Translations under genes and position numbers: made by a program
Assembly (NCBI GenBank): GCA_018065935.1
Contig: JAGHSJ010000338.1
Span: 1 to 33,488 of the forward strand
DNA length: 33,488 nucleotides
Direction: 5' to 3'
Source: Candidatus Kurthia equi
GTDB lineage: Bacteria; Bacillota; Bacilli; Bacillales_A; Planococcaceae
The notes under the pieces: generated by a model
Seen by the model: only the letters and a program-made list of their open reading frames with translations
Told to the model about the DNA's origin: nothing
Databases searched by the model: none
Shown here: positions 1-9,170 of the stretch, in pieces
Position numbering within the stretch: position 1 is the first letter of the stretch
How the letters are laid out: every line of letters begins with the position of its first letter

Positions 1-54
1 ATACTCTATTCAGTTGTAAATTACTTAGTTGGTGAATCAATGAGTGAGTATTCT

Positions 55-90
55 GAGAGCTATGCGTTGTCGCGCTGGCTCTTTTTTTGC
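55..90 (+). terminator. Possible intrinsic terminator of an off-window + strand gene converging on the integrase
   Basis: GAGAGC...GCG TTGT CGC...GCTC followed by TTTTTTT on the + strand. Confidence 0.4.
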
Positions 91-92
91 GT

Positions 93-1022
93 TCAAATTC
101 TCATATCGCGCAATGGACTATGCTTGCGCCCAATGTCGAGAACGTCATCTTGCGCTAGTCCTCTTAAATACTTTGCGGTAATTTGCGTATCATAATGCCC
201 TAATAGTCGGCTAAGCGTATAAATATCTATACCATTCCGCAATTGTTTCTGCGCAAAATAGTGCCTGCAATCATGCGGCGAACATCGTACTTCCTCGCGA
301 ACCTCCGCCATTTTACAATGCTTTTTTAATATGCGATTGATAGTCGAACGATATAAACCTTGCGCCGAGTGGTCGAGAAAATAATTGTCGTCAATTTCGT
401 AGTTAAATTTATGCTTGAAGCGCTCATCGCGATAGTTTTCATACTTTCGCATATACTTTCGCATAGTCTTGCTAATATAGACTAAGCGCTCTTTGTCGCC
501 TTTTCCTCGAATCAATATATAACCGCGTGCTATATCATCGTTTCTTATACCGCATAACTCGCTCACTCTTACGCCCGTTTCGAATAGGAATATAAGAATT
601 AGTTTATTACGCATATTTGTATAATTAGATTCGGGCACGCTGCTTATGATTCGCTTTACTTCCGCATCGTTGAACGTAATAAGTACGCGTTGTGCCTCTT
701 TTAAACTCTTAATACGACGCATAGGATTGTCGCTTTCATCTATGACGCCTTCCTCTATCGCAAAATTAAAGAATACTTTTAGCGTTGCTAAGTTATTATT
801 AATCGTATTATTACTTTCAGCGCCTAGCTCCTGCCTATTCGCTATATAACGCTTAATGTGGCTAGACGTTATTTCCTCGACTGCAATGTCGCCATGCTCT
901 GCGTTCATTAATTCCGCAAAAGTATCTAAGCGATATGCACATAGTTTTATATATTCGCTTTTGCGCCCTTCGATGCGTTGCTCATGCGTGAAATCAGATA
1001 TTAAACGACTAATTTTAGACAT
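93..1022 (-). CDS. Tyrosine recombinase / phage-type integrase
   Basis: ORF 93..1070; likely start ATG at 1022 (MSKISRL...) preceded by AAGGAGG. N-terminal SAM-like DNA-binding region and catalytic motifs: R in GVRVSELCGI, K in GKGDKERLVYI, HDCRHYFA, LLGHYDTQITAKY. Confidence 0.93.
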   Translation of the reverse strand: MSKISRLISDFTHEQRIEGRKSEYIKLCAYRLDTFAELMNAEHGDIAVEEITSSHIKRYIANRQELGAESNNTINNNLATLKVFFNFAIEEGVIDESDNPMRRIKSLKEAQRVLITFNDAEVKRIISSVPESNYTNMRNKLILIFLFETGVRVSELCGIRNDDIARGYILIRGKGDKERLVYISKTMRKYMRKYENYRDERFKHKFNYEIDDNYFLDHSAQGLYRSTINRILKKHCKMAEVREEVRCSPHDCRHYFAQKQLRNGIDIYTLSRLLGHYDTQITAKYLRGLAQDDVLDIGRKHSPLRDMRI

Positions 1023-1170
1023 GAAAAAAGCCCTCCTTATTACCGCGATTATACGGAATAAAGAGAGCATATTTGAAAGTTAGATAGTAGCGTTAGAATA
1101 ATCGGCTATTTCATTATAAACGTTGATATGGCGCTATTTCCACGCTATAACATGACGTTCATTGTTCCGC

Positions 1171-2733
1171 CTATTCCCACTCAATAGTTGCTGGTGGCTT
1201 AGATGTAATATCGTAGACTACGCGGTTGATGTGGTCTACTTCGTTTACAAGACGTACTGAGATTTTTTCTAGGACGTCCCAAGGGATACGTGCCCAGTCA
1301 GATGTCATACCGTCGATTGATGTTACTGCGCGAATACCGATTGTGTAATCGTATGTGCGTTGGTCGCCCATTACGCCTACTGAACGGATGTCAGGTAATA
1401 CTGTGAAGTACTGCCAGATGTCACGGTCAAGACCAGCTTTAGCGATTTCTTCACGAAGGATGAAATCAGATTCGCGAACGATTTCTAATTTTTCTTCTGT
1501 GATTGCACCAAGTACACGAATTCCAAGACCTGGGCCTGGGAATGGTTGACGCCATACAACTTTTTCATCAAGACCTAATTCAAGACCAAGTTGACGTACT
1601 TCATCTTTGAATAATGTGTTTAATGGCTCGATTAATTTGAATTGCATGTCTTCAGGTAATCCACCTACGTTATGGTGAGATTTGATTGTTTGTGCAGTTG
1701 CTGTACCTGATTCGATGATGTCAGTGTAAAGAGTACCTTGTGCAAGGAAGTCCATACCTTCTAGTTTAGAAGCTTCTTCGTCGAATACGTAAATGAATTC
1801 GTTACCGATAATTTTACGTTTTTTCTCTGGATCAGAAACGCCAGCAAGTTTTTCCATGAAGCGTTCACGTGCATCGATTTTGATTAAGTTCATATCGAAA
1901 TCTTCAGTGAAAGTTTTCATAACTTGTTCAACTTCACCTTTACGGTTTAAGTTGTGATCTACGAACATACATGTTAATTGATCGCCGATAGCTCTGTGGA
2001 TTAATACAGCTACTACTGATGAATCAACGCCGCCTGATAACGCGCAAAGAACTTTTTTGTCCCCTACTTGTTCACGGATTTTTTCAACTTGCATCTCAAT
2101 AAAGTTTTCCATTGACCAGTCGCCTTTAGCTCCACAAATATCTAATGCGAAGTGACGTAGTAAGTCATTTCCGTAAACAGAGTGACGTACTTCTGGGTGG
2201 AATTGTACTGCGTAGAATTTGCGTTTTTCGTCTGCCATAGCAGAGATTGGGCAAGATTCGCTTGTTGCGATTGAAGTAAAGCCTTCTGGTACTTGAGTAA
2301 CTAAATCTCCGTGACTCATCCAAACGATTTGTTCTTTTGGAAGGTCGCCGAATAATGAGTTTTCAGCAAGAATTTTAATTTCTGCTTTACCATATTCACT
2401 GTTGCCAGCTTTTTCTACTTTACCGCCTAAAGTATGCGCCATAAGCTGCATACCGTAGCAAATACCTAAGATTGGTAAACCTAATTCAAAAATAGCTTCG
2501 TCGATACGGAATGCATCTTCACCGTAAACTGAGTTAGGGCCACCAGAGAAAATAATCCCAGTTGCGTTCATTGCTTTAATTTCCTCAACAGAAATAGTAT
2601 GAGGGTGTAATTCACTGAATACGCCAAATTCACGAATACGGCGAGTAATTAGTTGGTTATATTGACTACCGAAATCAAGAACAACAATCTTTTCTTGTTT
2701 CACTAAGTTTGTGCTAGCTGACAAAAGTTCCAC
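1171..2733 (-). CDS. guaA: GMP synthase (glutamine-hydrolysing)
   Basis: Glutamine amidotransferase motifs ([19 protein letters not shown]), ATP pyrophosphatase motif SGGVDSSV, C-terminal KPPATIEWE. The ORF starts at GTG 2733; TTG at 2724 (MSASTNL...) after GAGGTGG is an alternative start. Confidence 0.98.
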   Translation of the reverse strand: MELLSASTNLVKQEKIVVLDFGSQYNQLITRRIREFGVFSELHPHTISVEEIKAMNATGIIFSGGPNSVYGEDAFRIDEAIFELGLPILGICYGMQLMAHTLGGKVEKAGNSEYGKAEIKILAENSLFGDLPKEQIVWMSHGDLVTQVPEGFTSIATSESCPISAMADEKRKFYAVQFHPEVRHSVYGNDLLRHFALDICGAKGDWSMENFIEMQVEKIREQVGDKKVLCALSGGVDSSVVAVLIHRAIGDQLTCMFVDHNLNRKGEVEQVMKTFTEDFDMNLIKIDARERFMEKLAGVSDPEKKRKIIGNEFIYVFDEEASKLEGMDFLAQGTLYTDIIESGTATAQTIKSHHNVGGLPEDMQFKLIEPLNTLFKDEVRQLGLELGLDEKVVWRQPFPGPGLGIRVLGAITEEKLEIVRESDFILREEIAKAGLDRDIWQYFTVLPDIRSVGVMGDQRTYDYTIGIRAVTSIDGMTSDWARIPWDVLEKISVRLVNEVDHINRVVYDITSKPPATIEWE

Positions 2734-2800
2734 CTCTTCATTAATAGTTAAGTAAAATTGAATTCCTCTTCATGCTGTAAGGTTGCTCTACCATTTTATC

Positions 2801-2840
2801 GAAAAAACGCGTGAAAAATAGTAATTACTTTTCTACGCGT
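2801..2840 (-). terminator. Intrinsic terminator / expression platform of the guaA riboswitch
   Basis: Minus strand ACGCGTAGAAAAGTAATTACTATTTTTCACGCGTTTTTT: inverted repeat followed by a T run, between the aptamer and guaA. Confidence 0.8.
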
Positions 2841-2917
2841 CTACTCTCAACTTAAAAGGTAAAATAATAAGTTTTTGCTATACTCAATAAAAAATATCGA
2901 ATATATACCGTTCTTTC

Positions 2918-2990
2918 ACCTTCATAGTCAAGTTATTTACGGCAACCTGGTAGAAACATTCGATCCTTATTATCAAACATATATGAGGGT
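2918..2990 (-). promoter_or_regulatory. Purine riboswitch aptamer, guanine-type, upstream of guaA
   Basis: Minus strand ACCCTCATATATGTTTGATAATAAGGATCGAATGTTTCTACCAGGTTGCCGTAAATAACTTGACTATGAAGGT. Matches the xpt-type layout: P1 (TCATA/TATGA), P2 GTTTGAT/ATCGAAT with loop AATAAGG, TTTCTACC junction, P3 CAGGTT/AACTTG with loop GCCGTAAAT, and GACTATG, whose C at the specificity position indicates guanine. Confidence 0.92.
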
Positions 2991-3039
2991 TATTCAATTT
3001 TAATAGTTGAATTCAGTTTACCTTTACTAAGACTTAAAA

Positions 3040-5250
3040 TCAACCTCTTGTTTTATTGATTAAATTTTCCCAATATTCTTTGAAGTCATTCCAATGCTTA
3101 GGTTTTGCATTTGGATCATATAATTCCTGCTCCATTAGCAACGTTAAATGCATCATATCTGTGGTATTTAATTGCATATCTACACGCTTGGCAAAGTCAG
3201 CTAGCGTTTCGCCTTCTTCGCGAATAAGCTGCTTATGCTTTTTCAAATAACGTAATAATTTGTTATAAGCTGTATTTAAGCTAACTTGTTTTTTATTATA
3301 CGACCATATTGTCAGTTTCATCAGCCACGTATGTCGTTTAATAAATAACCAAATCGCCACAATTACCAGTAAGAGCGTTCCCACAATCACCCAAATAATC
3401 GTCGGTGCAGAAGTATCCTTGTTTTTCTCTACTTCTTTTTTCTGTGTCTCTTTCTTTTGCTCTTCTTTTTTCAACTTATCTTGTTGCTCTTTTTCTTTTT
3501 TCTGCTGCTCTTCTTTTTTCTTTTGCTCTAGTTCATCTGCTTTATTTTGAGGAGCAGAGCTTGCTGTTTCTTTCTCTTCTTCTATTTGATTATCAAATCC
3601 ACCAAAACCAATTGTTGGCTCAAAAGGCATCCACCCTACATTTGGAATATATACCTCTACCCACGAATGTGCATTATTATTCGTAACGACATAATTTTTC
3701 ATTTTTGTATCAGGATTCGTTCCATTCACATCCCCCGGTGAAAATCCTTTCACCCATCTGGTCGGTACACCAATTGTTCGCATCATAATCGCCATTGATG
3801 TGGAGAAATTATCACAATAACCTACTTGAGTATCAAATAAGAAGCGTGCAACATAATCTTCACCGTCCGTTGGATAACCAACATTTACACGAGAATATTC
3901 AAAGCCTGCTGTTCTAAAATATTCGACAATTGCGTTTGCTTTGTCATAGACACTCTCTTGTTCCTGCGTAATTTCTAATGCTAAACGACTCACCGATTTC
4001 GGTAAATTTTTAGGCACTTGAAGATTGATTGTTCTTTCATCTTTCGATAAGGCTGTATCTTTTTTAATCATTTCAATACGCGACTTATCTAACTCTTTTT
4101 CTGAATAAATAGGTGCACGATAACTTACATTGTAGTTAAGCAATGTAATTGGTTCTTTGCGTACGACCGCACGAATTTTTCCTGACTCGACTTCTCTGTA
4201 AAAGCCATTGTCTTTTTCATTGCTTGATAACACTTGATATACACCATATGGTTGCACAAGGAAATTGTATTTCTTATCCATTTTAATCGGCATAATCAAT
4301 GTCGTGTCATCTAGTCCTCGTGGTAAATCTGTTTTTATCACATCTTTATAGACAAAAGGATTTACATACACATCTTTTGCTGCGCGTTCCCAGCCTTTTC
4401 CTGTATAAGTAGATTTCGATTCAATCCGTAAATACTGTGACTCATCTGCTTCGTAATTCAAAACGGGAGCGTTATCTGTTTCAAAATCGCCACCTAATTT
4501 ATCGTCATTTTCTACATAACCGATTTTTCCTGTCGTATTCATGCTAGAGTTTGCCCATTTTACGACTTCTTGAATAGGAGCAGGCAGATTTTCTGAAGCT
4601 TCTTTTTTAGGCATTATAAATGCAAAGAGCGTACTTGCAATAATCATGAGCAATAATGGCACAATCAATTTACTGTAGTTGCCCACACTCGCTTTCATTC
4701 CATACTCACTCATTAGCTTTTCAACAAATAACACACCTGTAAGTAGTAAGCCAATAATCATAACTCGAATAATACTTGTTTCCGCATTATATGTTGTAAA
4801 CACGTCTAGTAATGCTAAAAATAATACGGTAATAATGAAGAAAAGCATGATGGAACGACGAATGGTTAACCAATGATGAATTAAATAAACAGTCATCCAC
4901 AATAGAATAAGGAAGAGCATACTTTTTACTGAGTTGTCGATTGACGTCCAATCACCTGTGAAAATGGCTTGTATACTTTCTATAAAACTATTTATAAAAG
5001 GTCCATTCTCCGGAGTATGAATAAATAACATAAACCAAATAATGTAGATAACTTTAATACATGCGGAGAGCCACGGATTTAAATTGAATAAATTTGTGAT
5101 TAGGCAAATTAGAATAAAGAGAATAAATAAGCCATAATAACCTGTGTCCGTTAATTCCATAATTGGTAGTAACCACTCGCGTAACATAAGGAAGATCAAG
5201 ACGTATAAAAATAATAATTTTCCCCATTTAATCAATTGTTTATTCTCCAT
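3040..5250 (-). CDS. yebA: Transglutaminase-like domain membrane protein (YebA-like)
   Basis: Several N-terminal TM helices; transglutaminase core with VGYCDNFSTSMAIMMRTIGVPTRWVKGF, NAHSWVEVYIPNVGWMPFEPT; charged linker; TM helix; C-terminal DUF4129-like region. Synteny resembles B. subtilis yeaC-yeaD-yebA-guaA. Confidence 0.88.
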   Translation of the reverse strand: MENKQLIKWGKLLFLYVLIFLMLREWLLPIMELTDTGYYGLFILFILICLITNLFNLNPWLSACIKVIYIIWFMLFIHTPENGPFINSFIESIQAIFTGDWTSIDNSVKSMLFLILLWMTVYLIHHWLTIRRSIMLFFIITVLFLALLDVFTTYNAETSIIRVMIIGLLLTGVLFVEKLMSEYGMKASVGNYSKLIVPLLLMIIASTLFAFIMPKKEASENLPAPIQEVVKWANSSMNTTGKIGYVENDDKLGGDFETDNAPVLNYEADESQYLRIESKSTYTGKGWERAAKDVYVNPFVYKDVIKTDLPRGLDDTTLIMPIKMDKKYNFLVQPYGVYQVLSSNEKDNGFYREVESGKIRAVVRKEPITLLNYNVSYRAPIYSEKELDKSRIEMIKKDTALSKDERTINLQVPKNLPKSVSRLALEITQEQESVYDKANAIVEYFRTAGFEYSRVNVGYPTDGEDYVARFLFDTQVGYCDNFSTSMAIMMRTIGVPTRWVKGFSPGDVNGTNPDTKMKNYVVTNNNAHSWVEVYIPNVGWMPFEPTIGFGGFDNQIEEEKETASSAPQNKADELEQKKKEEQQKKEKEQQDKLKKEEQKKETQKKEVEKNKDTSAPTIIWVIVGTLLLVIVAIWLFIKRHTWLMKLTIWSYNKKQVSLNTAYNKLLRYLKKHKQLIREEGETLADFAKRVDMQLNTTDMMHLTLLMEQELYDPNAKPKHWNDFKEYWENLINKTRG

Positions 5251-6455
5251 CAGCTTATCCCCCCAATAGAGGCAAATTGACCGCGTTCTGTGTAGCGGAT
5301 TTGAATGCCTTTCGATTGCGCTAAGCGTTCAAGTGCTTCATCTTCAACAAACGCACGATAATTATGCGGGTGAACAACAAATATAACGGGTTCGCTGCCT
5401 TTTTTAGCCGAACGTCCAAGTAATTCAATCCACTCTGCGGTTAAATTTGAGGTAATTAATAATAGAGCATTAGCATCTGCTATCATATGATTTTTTTCAT
5501 AGTACATACGCATATCAAATGGTGTTGGCTCAATTGTCGCTAAGTAATACATCGTCTTTTCTAAATCTGCCTGTGAATTGAATTCTTCAATTTCGTATGG
5601 TTTCTCACCAGTTCCTAAAAAACTGATTTGCTCTTTTTGTTGCAATGCAGCAGTAATTAATGAGGCTGCAAATGAAACTTGCCCCTCAAAATCAGTTCCT
5701 TTTGCACTGTCAAAAATCACACAAATATCTTCAGATTGTTGAAACTCAAATTCTTTTGTATATAAATTACCTGTTTTCGCAAAACTCGGCCAGTGGAGCC
5801 AAGTTATTCGATCACCCGGCACATATTCTCTAACACTTGCTACCATTGTAGAATGTTGTTGTTTCTTTTTACTTGTGTAGCCAAATTGTCCATGATCATG
5901 AGAAATCGCACGTTCAAAAAAGAAAGGCTCTACTTTTGGATAAACAACAATTGCTTTAGGCGCTTTGACATATGTTGTTTTTCGAACCCACCCAAGTAAA
6001 TCAGCAATACCAATTTGAATTCCCTGTAGTTCATGGCGTCCTCGCGCTATATTTTTTATTTGGTAATCCCATGTGATTTCTTTTTTCAACCCCATAACAA
6101 CAATTTTTCGAATAAGTCGTTCATCTACATATTCAAACATTCCTTTAGGCTCTACTTCCTTTATGGCTAAAAACAAAATAGGTAATGCAGATTTTCGTTT
6201 TAGCACCATCGTTAGCGTTAAAGAATCCCCTTCTTCTAGGCGTCCACTTGTAATGGTGCGCTCAAGTGAAATATTTTGTAGCGGTGTGAAAAATACAAGT
6301 AGCGAATAAAGTACGAAGGGAACAAGCATAAAGAAAATAAACCATAGTAAAAAGCCACCTTGTATGATGGCAAATATCAATGTCACGAGAAAAAGTAAAA
6401 TGACAAGAGAAATCCGCATAAAAGATGCGGTTAATCTGCGAAATTTGGACTTCAT
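5250..6455 (-). CDS. yeaD: DUF58 domain protein (YeaD-like)
   Basis: Two N-terminal TM helices; DUF58 motif VREYVPGDRITWLHWPSFAKTGNLYTKEFE; 4-nt ATGA overlap with the upstream moxR-like gene. Confidence 0.88.
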   Translation of the reverse strand: MKSKFRRLTASFMRISLVILLFLVTLIFAIIQGGFLLWFIFFMLVPFVLYSLLVFFTPLQNISLERTITSGRLEEGDSLTLTMVLKRKSALPILFLAIKEVEPKGMFEYVDERLIRKIVVMGLKKEITWDYQIKNIARGRHELQGIQIGIADLLGWVRKTTYVKAPKAIVVYPKVEPFFFERAISHDHGQFGYTSKKKQQHSTMVASVREYVPGDRITWLHWPSFAKTGNLYTKEFEFQQSEDICVIFDSAKGTDFEGQVSFAASLITAALQQKEQISFLGTGEKPYEIEEFNSQADLEKTMYYLATIEPTPFDMRMYYEKNHMIADANALLLITSNLTAEWIELLGRSAKKGSEPVIFVVHPHNYRAFVEDEALERLAQSKGIQIRYTERGQFASIGGIS

Positions 6456-7402
6456 AGTTGATCCATCTTCCTTACAGGAACAGCTGTATTAATCAGAATA
6501 CGTCCGATGATATCCTCAACGGTTACACTGTCATAACGAATTTCAGGCTTTAATAAAATACGATGTGCAAAAACATACGGAGCTAAGTATTGCACATCAT
6601 CCGGTCTTACATAGGTTCTACCTTTTAAAAGAGCATATGCTTGAACAGCCTTCATTAATGCAATGGAAGCACGCGGACTGACACCTAAATAAACAGCTGG
6701 ATGTTCTCTCGTTTTTTGAGAGAGTGTCACAATATAATCTTTTATCATATCGGATACAGCCACTTCATTTACTTCATTTTGAAGCAGTATTAATTCATCA
6801 ATGGTAATAACCGATTGCAATGCATTCAGTGGACTTTCTCTTTCTGCGCGACGTAAAATTTCAACTTCATCCATTTTAGTTGGGTAGCCCATTTTCATTT
6901 TCAATAAAAAACGATCGAGCTGTGCTTCAGGTAATGGATAGGTTCCTTCATAATCAATTGGATTTTGAGTAGCCATAACAAAGAATGGTTTGGATATCTG
7001 AAGTGTTTTACCGTCAATTGTTACAGAGGCTTCTTCCATCGCTTCTAATAGTGCAGCCTGCGTTTTAGGTGAGGTACGATTAATTTCATCAGCAAGAATG
7101 ATATTGCCCATAATTGGTCCAGGTCTAAAATGGAATTCCATATCTTTCGGATTATAGATAGAAACACCTACTACATCAGAAGGCAGTAAATCCGGTGTAA
7201 ACTGAATACGTTTGAAATCTGCATTTACCGATTTGGCTAATGCGCGTACCATCATTGTTTTCCCGACTCCGGGTACATCTTCCAGTAAAATATGCCCTTG
7301 AGCTAATAAGGCAACTACACTTAGTTCTGCTATATGTTTTTTACCAATCATTACTTTTTCTATATTATGAACAATTGCTTGCAATTTTTGCTGTGCTTCC
7401 AT
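6452..7402 (-). CDS. yeaC: MoxR-family AAA+ ATPase (YeaC-like)
   Basis: Walker A LLEDVPGVGKTMMVRALA, Walker B ILADEINRTSPKTQAALLEAMEE, ATQNPIDYEGTYPLPEAQLDRFLLK. Start taken at MEAQQKL (7402), preceded by AGGGGGAA. Confidence 0.92.
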   Translation of the reverse strand: MEAQQKLQAIVHNIEKVMIGKKHIAELSVVALLAQGHILLEDVPGVGKTMMVRALAKSVNADFKRIQFTPDLLPSDVVGVSIYNPKDMEFHFRPGPIMGNIILADEINRTSPKTQAALLEAMEEASVTIDGKTLQISKPFFVMATQNPIDYEGTYPLPEAQLDRFLLKMKMGYPTKMDEVEILRRAERESPLNALQSVITIDELILLQNEVNEVAVSDMIKDYIVTLSQKTREHPAVYLGVSPRASIALMKAVQAYALLKGRTYVRPDDVQYLAPYVFAHRILLKPEIRYDSVTVEDIIGRILINTAVPVRKMDQL

Positions 7403-7561
7403 GTACTTTCCCCCTGTAACTTTTATATGTATTTCTTTTATTTTGAAGTTATTTTCACTTGTAGTCAACAAATGGGCTAATAAAAGTGGATTTTTTTGTT
7501 ATTATATAAATCTAAGTATATGGATACGTTTTTTCATTTCTTTATTTAAACGTTTAAACAA

Positions 7562-7592
7562 AATGAGGAATCACGTTTGAACGTAATCCCCC
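7562..7592 (-). terminator. Strong hairpin after nosF, probable intrinsic terminator
   Basis: Minus strand GGGGGATTACGTTCAAACGTGATTCCTCATTTTGTTT: about 12 bp stem with GU pairs, then a T-rich tract. Confidence 0.6.
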
Positions 7593-7656
7593 ACCCTCTT
7601 AAACTCAGACGATTTCCTGGTAGCACCCATTATATCCGCCCAAGCCTCTTATTAAA

Positions 7657-8358
7657 TTAATACTTTTTACTTTCTTCTCTTATAAGACCAATTTTACGCA
7701 TAAATAGTTCCTCTAAATGCTGGGCATTTTCTTGAGAAAGGACTTGCTGTAAAGAGCCATCCATTAAAATACGTCCATCATGAAGTAACAGTACGTCATC
7801 CGCTAATTCCTCTGCAAAAGACAATAAATGTGTAGAGAATAAAATCGTTTTGCCCGCTTCTTTTTGTTCATTCAGAATTTTTTTCAATTCCGCAATCCAC
7901 AATAAATCGAGGCCATTGGTAGGTTCATCTAAGATTAATAATTGTTCGTCACCAAGTAAACTTTGGGCTAGATTTAAACGTTGACGCATTCCTTTAGAGA
8001 ACTGTCGTACATGCTGTTTACGAAATTCCCAAAGTCCAACACGCTTCAAGACTTCTTCTACTCGTTGCTTCGGTAATTTTTTTAGATGTGCCAATAATTG
8101 AAGAATTTCATAAGCTGTTAGTGTCTGTGGAAAATTGACATCATCCGGCATATAACGCATAGAAACACCGTCTTGCCATAATAATTCTCCGCTATTGGGT
8201 TCTTCTTCACCTATTAATAGGCGGATTAATGTACTTTTTCCTGCACCATTCCCACCAGCTAGAGCAATGATTCGTCCACTTTGTAATTCAAAATCAATCC
8301 CATGTAAACCATTATTAGAGGAGTATACCTTTGTGACTGCTTTACCTTGTAAAATCAT
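7657..8358 (-). CDS. nosF: ABC transporter ATP-binding protein, NosF-like
   Basis: Walker A LAGGNGAGKSTLIRLLIG, signature FSKGMRQRLNLAQSLL, Walker B LLILDEPTNGLDL; clustered with NosY/NosD/NosL-like genes; overlaps nosY by 4 nt. Confidence 0.85.
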   Translation of the reverse strand: MILQGKAVTKVYSSNNGLHGIDFELQSGRIIALAGGNGAGKSTLIRLLIGEEEPNSGELLWQDGVSMRYMPDDVNFPQTLTAYEILQLLAHLKKLPKQRVEEVLKRVGLWEFRKQHVRQFSKGMRQRLNLAQSLLGDEQLLILDEPTNGLDLLWIAELKKILNEQKEAGKTILFSTHLLSFAEELADDVLLLHDGRILMDGSLQQVLSQENAQHLEELFMRKIGLIREESKKY

Positions 8359-9164
8359 TCAGCTCTCCCCTTTCTTGATAAAATCCATTGTGCAACAAAT
8401 AGTGGACAGAAAATCCAAAATGCACAAACGACGCTATAAATTAAATAGCCTAATACCGAATTATAGAAGTTTACAAAATCAAAATACGATGGTCCTAATA
8501 CAGTTGTTTGACCAGAGAATAGGAAATAGCCAAAGCGAATCCATTCCGCTGGGTTAAGATGCATCATAATAATGGTTAGCGTTAACATGACATGGCCCGG
8601 TAGGAATGTGCCTACTGCCATTAATACATAGGAAATCAATAATAATGCTGCTGCCCATACAACTAAGGAAATAGACAATGCATGTAATCTATTTTTGGCA
8701 ATTACCCCACATAATACGGCGATTGCTGCAAAGATTAGGACAGTTAAAATCGATAGCACAACAAATATGATAGGAAGTTGAACTGCTCCTGCCACTCCAC
8801 TCATAATTAGCACAATCGCAAATGAGAGTAAAAGAATAAGGAAAAATGATAGAACTAGTGAAATGTATTTACCGAATATATACCCACCTAGCGACATTGG
8901 ATAGGTTTTAAGTAATGAGTACCAGCCTGACTCTACATCACTTGCTACGCTCATACTTCCTATTGTAAGGACAAATAAAGGTAGTAAGAATAGCAGTAAA
9001 TTCAAGAAACTAGCTGTTTGTCTTGTAAAGCCATCCACTGGTAATGCCAATTGCTGAATTAATGCGATAGCCGCAAATACCAATATAAATAGGACCCCTA
9101 CAAGCTGCATCCACTTACTTCTCAGCATTTGTTTCCATTCAAGTTTTATAAAAAGTTGGTTCAT
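8355..9164 (-). CDS. nosY: ABC transporter permease, NosY-like
   Basis: About six predicted TM segments; DVESGWYSLLKTYPMSLGGYIFGKYISL resembles the ABC-2/NosY permease motif; operon context. Confidence 0.82.
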   Translation of the reverse strand: MNQLFIKLEWKQMLRSKWMQLVGVLFILVFAAIALIQQLALPVDGFTRQTASFLNLLLFLLPLFVLTIGSMSVASDVESGWYSLLKTYPMSLGGYIFGKYISLVLSFFLILLLSFAIVLIMSGVAGAVQLPIIFVVLSILTVLIFAAIAVLCGVIAKNRLHALSISLVVWAAALLLISYVLMAVGTFLPGHVMLTLTIIMMHLNPAEWIRFGYFLFSGQTTVLGPSYFDFVNFYNSVLGYLIYSVVCAFWIFCPLFVAQWILSRKGRAE

Positions 9165-9170
9165 CGTCTA

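Noticed and set aside
3405-3686. 93-aa hydrophobic + strand ORF (MQKYPCFSLLLFSVSLSF...)
   Set aside because: Antisense to the low-complexity charged linker of the transglutaminase protein; the apparent hydrophobicity comes from reverse-complemented K/E/Q codons.
3040-7402. MoxR-DUF58-transglutaminase operon as a possible novel system
   Set aside because: This three-gene set next to guaA resembles the known B. subtilis yeaC-yeaD-yebA-guaA arrangement, so it is treated as ordinary conserved synteny.
8195-8557. 120-aa + strand ORF antisense to nosF/nosY
   Set aside because: Fully antisense to two conserved coding genes; no RBS or family signature.
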